53,366 bases of DNA, taken from an uncultured Acetatifactor sp. (GTDB lineage Bacteria; Bacillota; Clostridia; Lachnospirales; Lachnospiraceae). The translations under genes were made by a program, and so were the position numbers. Below, in pieces: positions 1 to 8,830 of the stretch. The stretch is taken from assembly GCA_910588225.1 (NCBI GenBank), contig CAJUQT010000016.1, positions 22,243-75,608 of the forward strand. Direction: 5' to 3'. The notes under the pieces were generated by a model. That model did no database searches. It was not told the DNA's origin and saw nothing but the letters and a program-made list of their open reading frames with translations. The stretch's first letter is position 1; each line of letters opens with the position of its first letter.

Positions 1-72
1 ATTCAGAAAATTTTCCGCAGGGGAAGGCAGCATTCAGACACAGACGGAACTAATATATAGAAAGGAAACAGC

Positions 73-99
73 CCATATCCGAATGCCGTTTGGATATGG
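73..99. promoter_or_regulatory. Inverted repeat ahead of the DUF4097 gene
   Basis: CCATATCC (73-80) and GGATATGG (92-99) are perfect 8-bp arms. The stem extends inward by three more pairs if one G-T pair is allowed, leaving the loop TGCCG. It ends 15 bp before the start codon of the following gene and has no T-tract, so an operator or a translational hairpin is likelier than an intrinsic terminator. The 10-mer GACGGAACTA occurs on either side of it (43-52 and 99-108). Confidence 0.4.
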
Positions 100-114
100 A
101 CGGAACTATGATTC

Positions 115-1317
115 ATGAAAAAATTAAAAATAACAACCATCATTTTTCTGTCGGCGGCAGCCATATGCCTGTGTGCCATGATGATTATCCTGCTGTCCTC
201 CGACGGCCGATTCAGTTTCGGAGAGGGCAATCAGAACTATTCGCTGGTGCTGGAGAAAGAGTTTGATACAGCAGATATAAAAAGTCTGGAAATTGATTAT
301 GGGATGAACAGCAATGACGTATTGTTCTATGAAGGAACAGGGGAATCCATTGTTATCCGTGAGTATCTGAATTTTAAGCCGAATGAAAACCAGATTTCCA
401 CAGTGAAGCAGGACGGGACGAAGCTCCAGATTAAGGGCAGCAGGAGAAATTCCTTCTTTTTCTTTTCCTTCCGGCCGAGAAACTCATATACGGAGATTTA
501 TCTGCCGGCAGATTTTGCCGAAAAGATGGATTCCCTGTATGTAAAAACTCTGAGTGGTGATGTCAATTCTGAGCTTTCATTTGCTCTGCAGGATAGCTTT
601 TCTGCTTCCAGCACCAGCGGAGACATTACCTTCCCGGAAGTGAAAGCCCACGAGATACAGTTTCATTCTACCAGCGGCGTAATCTATGTGAGCGCGGCAC
701 AGTGCGAAATATTTTCCGCCTCTACTACCAGCGGGGATATCCAGGCAAGACAGGTGGCAGGGAAATCATCGGTTTCCTCTGTCAGCGGAGAGATCACACT
801 GGGTGAGCAGAGTGGTGACATAACAATTTCTACTACCAGCGGAGATATCTTCGCAGAGCAGGTGACAGGAGAAGCATTGGCTTCCTCTGTCAGCGGAGAG
901 ATTTTTCTGAAGCGGCAGAACGGTGACGTCGAGGCTTCCAGCACCAGCGGCGATATCAGAGTAGGGGCATTGCAGGGGAATTTTGAGATGGATTCCAGCA
1001 GCGGAGAAGTCCAGATAGCCGATGGAACCGGCCAGGGCCGGGCGGATACCATATCCGGAGATGTGCAGATTTATCTGACACAGCTCACGGGGGACCTGAA
1101 TATTTCCACAACCAGCGGTTGGGTAAATTTACGGCTTCCTGAGACGGTATCCCTCACATTGGATTTTGACTCCACCAGCGGGGAATGCAGCACATTTTTT
1201 GACGACCGGCTTTCCTTTAATAAGAAAGGAAATAAGGCCGACGGGCAGTACGGCGGAGGCGCACATAAGGTTCGGATCTCCACTACCAGCGGAGACCTGA
1301 GAATCAGTGAGTACTGA
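115..1317 (+). CDS. DUF4097 family beta-strand repeat protein, membrane anchored
   Basis: The 400-residue product starts with a short basic segment and one hydrophobic helix (about residues 5-27), which fits a signal anchor. The rest is a beta-helix-like array in which a motif of the type (S/T)xSG(D/E)(I/V) recurs about 13 times at roughly 18-25 residue spacing. This is typical of DUF4097 'putative adhesin' proteins, which often sit beside membrane stress or two-component regulators. The biochemical role of the family is not established. Translation probably starts at 115; I see only weak ribosome binding upstream. Its stop is directly followed by the broken end of a hipA-like gene on the opposite strand, so this gene appears to lie at a rearrangement edge. 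Its own C-terminus looks complete because it ends on a canonical repeat. Confidence 0.75.
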   Translation: MKKLKITTIIFLSAAAICLCAMMIILLSSDGRFSFGEGNQNYSLVLEKEFDTADIKSLEIDYGMNSNDVLFYEGTGESIVIREYLNFKPNENQISTVKQDGTKLQIKGSRRNSFFFFSFRPRNSYTEIYLPADFAEKMDSLYVKTLSGDVNSELSFALQDSFSASSTSGDITFPEVKAHEIQFHSTSGVIYVSAAQCEIFSASTTSGDIQARQVAGKSSVSSVSGEITLGEQSGDITISTTSGDIFAEQVTGEALASSVSGEIFLKRQNGDVEASSTSGDIRVGALQGNFEMDSSSGEVQIADGTGQGRADTISGDVQIYLTQLTGDLNISTTSGWVNLRLPETVSLTLDFDSTSGECSTFFDDRLSFNKKGNKADGQYGGGAHKVRISTTSGDLRISEY

Positions 1318-1920
1318 TGTGCGGCAGGGAAGCCGTCCCCAGCCATCTGGCAGACTGTCTGCAAATGCGCCATAAAGACCTTCAAAAGGTTCTGACTTCG
1401 GAAGGAAGACTTTTTTCTCCAGAGGCAGGCTAAATGGACTGATCGGAAAGCCTTCCGACAGCCATATACTGTCATATTCGAATGCAACCAGCCGGTCTCT
1501 GGTTTCAGCCAGAGTTCCGACTTTTCTTCCCTGGTAGAACACATCCATTTTCTTAAGACTGCTCATCAATGATCTCCTGTATGGACCGATATTGCTTTTT
1601 CGCGAAAAGCTACAGAAAATCAGAACGGTGAGAAGCCGGTCGTCTGCAGGGCAGCCGGTCATGATCTTTTCCAGATATTCCCTGACCCGTTTCCTTGCAG
1701 CATCCAGATTATCTCTGGTTTCTTTATCGGAGTATTCATTTATGACATAGTATGCCCGCTGCTCCAGCTCCATCAGGCATTGCGGGCTGCTGTCCAGTTT
1801 TTGCAGAAAAGTTCTCAAACCAGCCAAAAAGATAGAAAATTCCTGACCGTCTTTTACATTTTTCAGCCGTGTAACGGCATCCGGTATGCTTGTTATGCAG
1901 CTGTCTATACCATTAAACAT
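1129..1920 (-). CDS. Composite ORF: small unknown helical protein running into the HipA stub
   Basis: ATG 1920 lies five bases after the stop of the upstream ATPase gene, so the two are very probably co-transcribed. The first 90 or so residues are rich in helix-forming residues (for example RTFLQKLDSS, YYVINEYSDKET, RVREYLEKIM) and look like genuine coding sequence, but I recognise no family. After about position 1600 the frame runs without a stop through low-quality sequence into the HipA N-terminal segment, and then into non-homologous sequence antisense to the DUF4097 gene. The most likely history is a small partner gene of the ATPase that lost its 3' end in a deletion and now reads into hipA debris. 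Whether a stable protein is made is unknown. Confidence 0.4.
   Translation of the reverse strand: MFNGIDSCITSIPDAVTRLKNVKDGQEFSIFLAGLRTFLQKLDSSPQCLMELEQRAYYVINEYSDKETRDNLDAARKRVREYLEKIMTGCPADDRLLTVLIFCSFSRKSNIGPYRRSLMSSLKKMDVFYQGRKVGTLAETRDRLVAFEYDSIWLSEGFPISPFSLPLEKKVFLPKSEPFEGLYGAFADSLPDGWGRLPCRTSVLTDSQVSAGSGDPNLMCASAVLPVGLISFLIKGKPVVKKCAAFPAGGVKIQCEGYRLRKP
1330..1566 (-). pseudogene. HipA-type toxin kinase, N-terminal stub only
   Basis: About 79 codons match the N-terminal subdomain of HipA-family serine/threonine kinases: VFYQGRKVGTL near the start, then FEYDSIWL, GFPISPFSLPL, and the hallmark FADSLPDGWGRL at the end. A good AGGAG site precedes ATG 1566. Homology stops at about 1330, just beyond the 3' end of the DUF4097 gene. 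The whole kinase core of some 350 residues is therefore missing, and the piece cannot be an active toxin. A second frame ending in EIIDEQS and a stop overlaps the hipA start, as an upstream hipB-like antitoxin would, but only about 14 codons of it are recognisable. I read this as the remains of a hipBA module cut on both sides. Confidence 0.75.
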
Positions 1921-1925
1921 TATTG

Positions 1926-3107
1926 TCAGCGTGCGCCTCCCCATCGCAGATAGAACAGAAACAGAGGGTCTAAAATATACAGACTCCCTTCCTTCCAGTC
2001 AAGTACCTTGAAGATATCTTCCCGCCCATACAGAAGCTCTTTCAGTTTTGACAGACTTTCCCGGAGCATCTGAGGGGAAGGTTTTTTGCTGTCGTCTGCA
2101 AGCAGGCGGTAGATGCGCTCTTTCACATCCTCAAATGCCAGCTTCATAATGGGCGGATTTTCTGCAATAGATTTTACAAGCAGATCGTAAATGTCATGTT
2201 CCTGGCCGCTGACGGTCCGGAATGTGTTCCGGCTTTTACCGCGTGTATTCGGCCCCTTTTGCATCAAAGATACCACATCTCCGTATTCAAAGTTTGCAGT
2301 GGTATAATGATAGGCAGTTTCCAGAATTTCCTGGCGGATCTGCCGGCTTTCTTCCCCGGACATTTCCAGTATGGTGCAGATGTTCAGGCAGATATACTGC
2401 ATCAGCTGAGGAGAGGAAAGGCTTTCTACGGCAATCTGCGCCGCAATGGAATCCTCAATGGAAATGTTCAGCTTTCCAAACCCCAGTTTCGCGATCTCTT
2501 TTAAATCATCTACTTCCCATGGCTCCATGTTGATCAGGCTTAGACGGCCGGAAAGGTCTGCATTCTGCCGGATTGCTTCATCTGCCCGGTGGGGGAGGGA
2601 TACGACAATGGCTTTGAAGCCTCTGCGGATGGCGTCTTTGAGCTGCTGTGCAATCTGCATCCGTTTTCCCTCCGGGGCATAATGGAAGTCGTCTATGACC
2701 AGAACCAGATTGTTTTCCTTGTAATATTCAATGATCTTATCCTTGGTAAGAGAGAAGGTTTCTTTTTTGGTATATTTATCGCTGGTGCTCGGAATCTGCT
2801 TTTCGGATGCAAACTGGCCCTTGTATGCAAGCCCGGCTTTGGCAGAGACCAGTTTCCAGAAATCCGTATCCTCATCAAAGTCTGCTCCGGAAATTTCCAC
2901 AATATGTTCAAAGCCAATGACCTTTTCGCATAAAATGGTTTTTCCCATTTTGGAAGGGCCTACCAGAGAAGTCAGGAATCCGGATACCTTGATGGCCTGC
3001 ATCAACCGGAATTCATAGGGCAGGTCGGAAATGGCAGATTTTCTTGATATATAGGTGTATTCAGGAAATGCGCCGGGACGGAAGACATCTTCTGCTCTGA
3101 TTTCCAT
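1926..3107 (-). CDS. P-loop (STAND/AAA-like) ATPase, uncharacterised
   Basis: The 393-residue protein has a Walker A motif GPSKMGKT at residues 50-57 and a Walker B strand LVLVIDD at 134-140. A sensor-1-like strand (KAIVVSLPHR) follows near 165, with a helical C-terminal half afterwards. This layout fits STAND or TniB-like AAA ATPases. There is no signal peptide or membrane helix, so it should act in the cytoplasm. ATG 3107 follows an AAGGAGG site at good spacing. The next gene starts five bases after its stop. Such ATPases often work with a second effector protein in defence or DNA-transposition contexts; here the candidate partner is truncated and merges into a HipA remnant. A defence role is an inference from the damaged surroundings, not from the sequence itself. 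Confidence 0.6.
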   Translation of the reverse strand: MEIRAEDVFRPGAFPEYTYISRKSAISDLPYEFRLMQAIKVSGFLTSLVGPSKMGKTILCEKVIGFEHIVEISGADFDEDTDFWKLVSAKAGLAYKGQFASEKQIPSTSDKYTKKETFSLTKDKIIEYYKENNLVLVIDDFHYAPEGKRMQIAQQLKDAIRRGFKAIVVSLPHRADEAIRQNADLSGRLSLINMEPWEVDDLKEIAKLGFGKLNISIEDSIAAQIAVESLSSPQLMQYICLNICTILEMSGEESRQIRQEILETAYHYTTANFEYGDVVSLMQKGPNTRGKSRNTFRTVSGQEHDIYDLLVKSIAENPPIMKLAFEDVKERIYRLLADDSKKPSPQMLRESLSKLKELLYGREDIFKVLDWKEGSLYILDPLFLFYLRWGGAR

Positions 3108-3156
3108 ATGCGAGCCTCCTTATCCGTTTTATAATTAAATTCTGTCTTGGATTCCA

Positions 3157-3206
3157 TTATAACACATTTTTAACCGAATTAAACCTTTTTATTGTTTTTT
3201 AAACCA
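3157..3206 (-). promoter_or_regulatory. Promoter of the ATPase gene with three TTAA(A)CC boxes
   Basis: Read on the minus strand, TATAAT (3162-3157) is a consensus -10 element about 50 bp before the ATPase start. No good -35 box lies 16-18 bp upstream. Instead three related boxes occur: TTAACC at 3171-3176, TTAAACC at 3180-3186 and TTAAACC at 3200-3206 (plus-strand reading). A weak -35 covered by a repeated motif suggests control by a DNA-binding protein. The regulator is not identifiable from the window. Confidence 0.4.
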
Positions 3207-3410
3207 TTTAATTGATTTTATCGTATTTGCATCAAATGAAGCAAGTGCATTTTATTCTTAGAATTACCCATTGTATAGCAAAGCTCGTCTATGAGTAACC
3301 GAATCAGAGTGTCTGTGAACATAGTGGAAAAATTATAAAGTCCGGGAAGAACTTTTTGGCAATAAACGCGTCTATAGAGTCATACAGATCGGGGAAAGGG
3401 GGATATTACC
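3207..3410. other. Intergenic stretch before the lipoprotein gene
   Basis: This AT-rich spacer separates divergent genes. It holds the Shine-Dalgarno sequence GGGGAAAGGGGG just before ATG 3411. I see no convincing -35/-10 pair for the lipoprotein gene and no short coding sequence. Confidence 0.4.
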
Positions 3411-4286
3411 ATGAAAAAAACAATGCTGACTACTTTTCTGCTGACTGGCTGTCTGTTACTGACCGGCTGTGGAAGTGGGGAGCCTGCTGATTTCGCTACA
3501 GGCGACGGTGGTACTGCAGAAGGGCAGGATGGTACAGAACAGAAGGATGGGGATGTTTTAAAGTACCGTATAGTGGATGGAGCCGAATCCGGCAATCTGG
3601 TACTGGCCGGAGAGGGATGGGGCAGTGTATATACGCTGTCTTTGGGAGATGATTCGAAGTACAAAATCTGCCTGGACGGAGAAGAGGCAGACAAAGCCAT
3701 GTTGGAAGACGGCATGATGGTAGAGATCGTAAATGCTTATATCATGGAGACATTTCCCGGCCAGCTGGGAGGAGAGCTTACCATCTATGCCTACAGCCAG
3801 GGGACAGAGCAGAATCCGGGCAGTGAGTATTATGATCTGTGCGGACTGTATCTTCAGGTGTTGAATGATCTGTGGGAAAGAGATAAAGGGCTTAACAACA
3901 ATATAAAATATGTCAGTGTGGATTTGTCACAGGCGCCCGGAGAACTGACGAATGGGGAGAAGAGCGCTGTCGCATGGATTTTCGGCTGTCAGCATCAGGT
4001 GGAATCACTTACAATGACGCAGGAAGAGCTGGCAGAAGCAGGATATCTGACGGAACTGGACTTAAGCAGTAAAAACAAGCTCTATCAGTGGGAAGATGGT
4101 GTGTTATTCCAGATTAAGTCCGCAGAGTGGGCAGACGGGGGGATTTATTCTCTGCCGACGATAAAATTCGATGCCAATAAGTGGCGCGGTCCCAAGGGAG
4201 CCTGTTTTTTCAATGATTGTATTGCAGTCTGGCCGGAGATGGGGACATGGAGCGATTACGAAATCGGCGGAGAGGCAATTTCGTGA
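3411..4286 (+). CDS. Lipoprotein of unknown function
   Basis: A lipoprotein signal peptide is clear: MKK, a hydrophobic core, and the lipobox LTGC near residues 17-20, with a Gly/Ser/Glu-rich linker after the cysteine. The mature part of about 270 residues has no motif I recognise. A weakly acidic domain with short beta-prone segments follows the linker. ATG 3411 has a strong purine-rich binding site. The gene stands alone between its own upstream spacer and a terminator, so it is likely a monocistronic unit. The protein is expected on the outer face of the cytoplasmic membrane. Confidence 0.65.
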   Translation: MKKTMLTTFLLTGCLLLTGCGSGEPADFATGDGGTAEGQDGTEQKDGDVLKYRIVDGAESGNLVLAGEGWGSVYTLSLGDDSKYKICLDGEEADKAMLEDGMMVEIVNAYIMETFPGQLGGELTIYAYSQGTEQNPGSEYYDLCGLYLQVLNDLWERDKGLNNNIKYVSVDLSQAPGELTNGEKSAVAWIFGCQHQVESLTMTQEELAEAGYLTELDLSSKNKLYQWEDGVLFQIKSAEWADGGIYSLPTIKFDANKWRGPKGACFFNDCIAVWPEMGTWSDYEIGGEAIS

Positions 4287-4294
4287 CAGAACAG

Positions 4295-4327
4295 GGAAGG
4301 TACAAGCGTACCTTCCTATTACTTTTT
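4295..4327 (+). terminator. Intrinsic terminator after the lipoprotein gene
   Basis: GGAAGGTAC (4295-4303) and GTACCTTCC (4308-4316) form a perfect 9-bp stem with loop AAGC, followed by TATTACTTTTT. It lies 8 bp after the lipoprotein stop codon. Confidence 0.8.
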
Positions 4328-4343
4328 CCGGTAACATCTGCTG

Positions 4344-5263
4344 TCAGGGATGATCCGGCCGGGCATTTGGGACCTCTCCCAAACAGGACTCGTTCTCCTG
4401 AAATTTTGTCTGGAGGGTAATCTGCAGATGCTGTCTCTTGCTGTTCATCAGGCCAAGTATCAAATCATATACATAGTCCATCATCTCTGCTTCCGGCTGC
4501 TCAAAGGTGGTGATGGAGGGAATGCAGTATTGCAGGTGCTCCATTCCGTCAAAACTGATGATGGCTACATCCTTTCCCGGTGCCCTGCCCGCATCGCGGA
4601 TGGCTTTGACAGCAGCTATGGCCACGGCGTCGGCAAAGCAGCAGACAGCGGTGATTTCCGGATGAGCTTTCAGACAGGAATAAGTCAATTGATAGGCGTT
4701 GGAACAGAGATAATGACTTTCCTGTATATAGGCCAGATTGTGTTCCAGACCATGCCGGCGGAGAACGTCCCTATAGGCGTCCCGACGAATTCCGTATGCG
4801 CTGGTATCAATTGTGGAAGAGATGACAGTGCAGATATTTCTGTGTCCTTTTGTGATGAGATATTCCATCTGTCTGGCCGCGGTACCATAATGATCTACCT
4901 GCACACTGGAATAGGCCTCTGTGCCGGTCTGATCCGGCAGAACCGTGTTGACAAAAACCACAGGACATGACAGAGACTCAAAATATTTTGAAGGGACATT
5001 TCGAAAATCTCCGCCGAAATATACCATACCGGTCAGATTATGCTTATCAATATAGTTCAATAATTCCTGAAATTTCTCAACTTTATCCTGAGAGTAGTAA
5101 TTATCATGAAAGGACATAACCGTATAATCTGCATTGTGAAACCGTATAAAAAGCGTTTTTGCCATAGCCTGATGCAGCCAGTCTGCGATGCCCTCCATAG
5201 CCAGCGCAATCTGAGGAATCTTCACAGCCAGCTTCAGAGAGCGGGCACTGTTACGGGGAATAT
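4344..5263 (-). pseudogene. LacI-family regulator lacking its DNA-binding domain
   Basis: The minus-strand frame encodes the periplasmic-binding-protein-like effector domain of a LacI/GalR regulator. Recognisable parts include a hinge-like IPRNSARSL at the N-terminal edge, GMVYFGG, a VDHYGTAA segment, ITKGHRNI, AVCCFADAVAIAA and AIISFDG. The C-terminus looks complete. The roughly 45-residue N-terminal helix-turn-helix of the family is absent. At about 5263 the homology stops where an oppositely oriented truncated helicase gene begins. The same open frame continues to 6578 only as antisense of that helicase. Without its DNA-binding domain it cannot act as a classical repressor, so I call it a deletion pseudogene. 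Confidence 0.75.
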
Positions 5264-8200
5264 ACTGATTTTCCTCGATGAAAAGGAGTCGATTCGCCTG
5301 ATTGAAGATACCATCCTTACGATGATACCGGTGAATCCTGAGGATTTTAGTGATCCGGCAGACAAGGGTAAGGTGTCTTTCCTGCCCTTCTATCAGGCTG
5401 TCAGGGAAAAGTTCGAGAAGGCGGCGCTTCTTCCTTCCACGGAAGGATATGCAGCTTCGGATAATGCATACTGGGCTGCGGTACCGCAGCTTCCGCAGTT
5501 GTTCTCCAATGAACAGTTGAGAGATATCTGCGGGGATGAGAATGCACAGTGGGTATTCGTGACAAAAAGGCGTGACGAAGTACAGCGTGTTGACAGGGCG
5601 CAATTCGCATATATGGATTCGCTGGTGAAGACGAATCTCAGCGAAGACGTGATTATCAATGGCCGTTCCAGAGGTTATACTTCCCGTGTGGGTGTCAGGC
5701 AGGTGCTTATGAATATAAAAGGGATTACGGCGGAATTTATTGAAGCACAATCTATAGAGTGGCTGCATGAATTCTACAAATGGCTGTTTGAAACCAGGCA
5801 CAGGACGGACATTGTGAAAAACAAGCCGATTTTTCTGGATCAGAACGGCAGGGCGGCCGCGGCTTTTGATAAAGAGGAACAGCCGGTTCTGTTCCTGCCG
5901 GTAAAGGACATCACTGACTACAGGGTGGTGCATCCGGATTTGCTGAAAAATCCGGACACCCGCAAATTCATAGATGCCGTTGGAATCCGGCAGCCGTCGC
6001 TTAAGGACCAGATATACAACATAGTCCTGCCACAGTACGAAAAAGGTGGTGAGATAGATACCCATCCACATTTTATGCTGTTTTTCAAATATTTCTGCAA
6101 ATGTTCCAATGAGGAGGTCGATGATTTTATTGAGCTGATCAAAGATTGTGAGTTCCTCACGTATTACGATACCGAAGATGGACAGATATATCGCGGCGCC
6201 GCCGGCACCATATATCTTCCTACAACGGATATAAAAGCGTTTCTGGAGACAAAAACGGAAGTGCGTTTTCTGGAATTGGAGGAATACAGGAAGCTTGTAG
6301 GCCCGAAGGAGGAAGAATTGCTCCTGACATTTCTGAAGGAACTGGGCGTCAGGTCGGAAATTACCCTGATTACCGCAGAAATCGATTTCAGTTCGACGAA
6401 AAGAAATGATCTTCCGCATCCTCATTCCAGCCAGGGGCACAAATGGAAAGAGACCACCATCGAGGGCTGTAAGGAAATCGTTGAATATATTGTGGAGAAC
6501 CAGGATAAGGAAAAGTCGGTTCTGCTCTGGAACTGTCTGCTGCACATAATTGAGACGAAATGTGGCACATGGCGTCACAGGAGTTTATCTACGCTTTTGA
6601 CAGGTATCTGCAGCTATTTTTACTATTCACCTCAGACAGAGCATTTTCAGTCATCGGATGCCATTCTGCTGCGAAACAGTAAGTGGATGGTAAGCGAAGA
6701 AGGTAAGTTTGTACTGCCGCGGGAAGTAACCCGAAGCTCTCTGTCTGCCATATATGACATATCATCTGAGTATGCGGAGCAGTTGCTGGATTTTTTAAAG
6801 ATACCCTGTGAGGAAGAAGGGGAGGAGGTACTGGAAGACGACAGCAATCTGACGGAGGAGCAGAGGGAGAAGATATTACTTGCCGATAAATTAAGGGAAT
6901 ATGGGATAGGAAACGAGGCAGATTTAGAGGAATTCAGAGAGTTCATGCTCCGGAAGGCGGCACAGAGGCGTGCGGAAGAAATGGAGCGGGGAGCCTGGGG
7001 AAGCGGAGGGCAGTGGAATACGCAACCGGATGCTGCCGATGCGGACTTTGATGATGTTTTTGAGGAAGAGCCGGACGAAGGTTTCAGCAATGCAGATGGT
7101 GAGGAGATGGATGAATCAGCCGGCGGCCGGTCAGGAGGTGAACCGGCGAATGAATCAGATACAAGGCCTGATGAAGAGTCAGACGTGCACGCCGGCAGCG
7201 TGAAAAACAGTTCGTCGACAATGCATGGAGATCGTAAGCGCAATAGCGCTGCAGTTAACGTAGTAAAAGATATCCTGCGTCGAACCAGAGAAATCCCGAC
7301 AAGAGACGCGGTCGATGAAGCCTGTGAAAGCGAACAGGAGGATGACGGTGATACAGACTGGGATGAGCTTATGCCTTCCGCTGTGGATTATAGTAAAAAG
7401 ATCGAGCAGGCAAAGCAGAAAAGCGCGGCTGAAATTGAAAGAATAGTGTATTATGAGGAACTCCAGAAGAAGGCGAAAAACGCTGAAAAGTATACATTTA
7501 TATGGTTTAACACGCTGCTGGAAATGGAGAGCATCAACAGCGGCCAATCGAATTCTCACAGCAAAGAAGTGTCAATCTGCTTCGGGAAAGTGGAAAAAGA
7601 GCCTGATACAAAGCGCACATTGCTTCTGAAGTATCCAAACCGATATATTCCGCAGTTTATGGAGGACTTGTCGGACATTCCACTGGTGCTTCACATGGGA
7701 ACTCAGACCAGGACGGCGGCCATTGAAGTAGCCAGCGTGAAATCCTATACGCTGCGGGTGAAATTGAAAAATGGCGCCGACATAGAGGGGATTGACCTTT
7801 CGACAGTAACGGCGGCGACCATCGATGCGAAGAGCCCTGCGTTTCTTCTGGAAGAGCTGAGAAAACAGTTTGCCAGGCTTGAGCTTACCGATGATTACAA
7901 CATGCAGAAGCATCTCTGCCAGAATATCGAATTTATCTTCGGCCCTCCCGGTACCGGGAAAACCACCTATCTGGCGAAAAATGTGCTTTTGCCTTTGATG
8001 AAGAAAAAGGAGAAGTGTAAGGTTCTCGTTCTGACACCTACCAACAAATCAGCGGATGTTCTGGCCCGCAGGATAATGGAAGTTTTGGGCACGGATCATT
8101 CTTATGAGGACTGGCTGATCCGGTTCGGCGCCACCGGAGACGGGGAAATCGAACAAAGCCCCGTATATAAGGACAAAACCTTTGATATTCGCGGGCTCCA

Positions 8201-8546
8201 CCGGACAGTTACGATAACGACTATTGCCAGGTTTCCCTATGACTTTTTCATGCCGCCTGGCGAGCGGATTTTCCTCCAGGGAATCAGGTGGGACTATATT
8301 GTGATGGATGAGGCCTCCATGATTCCTCTGGCAAACATTGTGTATCCGCTTTACAGGAAAACGCCGGAGAAATTCATTATAGCAGGGGATCCGTTCCAGA
8401 TTGAGCCCATTACTTCGGTGGACTTGTGGAAGAATGAAAATATTTATACCATGGTTCAGCTGGATTCCTTTGTACGGCCGAAGACAATACCTCATCCCTA
8501 CAAAGTGGAGCTTTTGACTACACAGTACAGGAGTGTCCCGGGTTGA
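5264..8546 (+). pseudogene. Large SF1 helicase protein truncated at both ends
   Basis: About 1,090 codons of genuine coding sequence begin in mid-protein near 5264 and end after the QYRS motif. The first 550 residues are a large region of unknown fold with some similarity in style to sacsin/GHKL-type ATPase helicases. An acidic low-complexity linker follows (about 7020-7380). The helicase core then shows motif I GPPGTGKTT (7941-7967), motif Ia LVLTPTNKSADV, motif II VMDEAS (about 8301-8319), motif III AGDPFQ (8380-8400) and the start of motif IV, TTQYRS (about 8517-8534). Motifs V and VI are missing because the frame stops at 8544-8546, just after the sequence departs from the family pattern. 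No plausible start codon with a binding site exists at the 5' edge. Large helicases of this kind are common in phage-defence islands; this copy should be inactive. Confidence 0.7.
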
Positions 8547-8573
8547 CAAATACCATGAGATATGCCATCTTGA

Positions 8574-8744
8574 AGCAAGCAAGCTATTGTGACAACAAGG
8601 GAGACCTACTTTGTACAGAAAACCGGAGAGCCGCTGGCTCTGCTGGCGCAGCGCTGCAAACATGTGGTGGAAAAGGAAGGAAATGACTGGAAGATTACAG
8701 ACTTCGCGGAAAAGGTTAATGTTCTGTCAAACATAAAGTATTAA
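8574..8744 (+). pseudogene. 3' fragment of an unidentified gene
   Basis: A reading frame with good coding character runs from just after a stop at 8571 to TAA at 8742-8744. It contains segments such as TYFVQKTGEPLALLAQRC and WKITDFAEKVNVLS. It has no start codon or ribosome binding site and begins abruptly 28 bp after the helicase frame ends. It could be the true C-terminus of the same helicase after an internal deletion, or the tail of a neighbouring lost gene. I cannot decide between these from the sequence. Confidence 0.45.
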
Positions 8745-8767
8745 AATAGAGATAGCCTTCGGAGATT

Positions 8768-8830
8768 AAAAACGGAATGAATTCCTCTTTTTGCTTAAAT
8801 GACGAAAAAGATGGAACTCATTCCGTTTTT
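8768..8830. terminator. Long near-perfect hairpin, bidirectional terminator
   Basis: AAAAACGGAATGA (8768-8780) pairs perfectly with TCATTCCGTTTTT (8818-8830). After one mismatch the stem continues through TTCC/GGAA and CTTTTT/AAAAAG to a 12-nt loop. The stem ends in a T-run on the plus strand and mirrors itself on the minus strand. It closes the block of broken genes. Confidence 0.65.

Noticed and set aside
684..1052. Open minus-strand frame inside the DUF4097 gene
   Set aside because: It is a mirror of the TSGDI repeats of the DUF4097 gene and lacks any start signal.
5264..6578. Continuation of the LacI-like minus-strand frame to 744 codons
   Set aside because: Beyond the LacI homology the frame is exactly antisense to the helicase coding sequence and has no family-like features.
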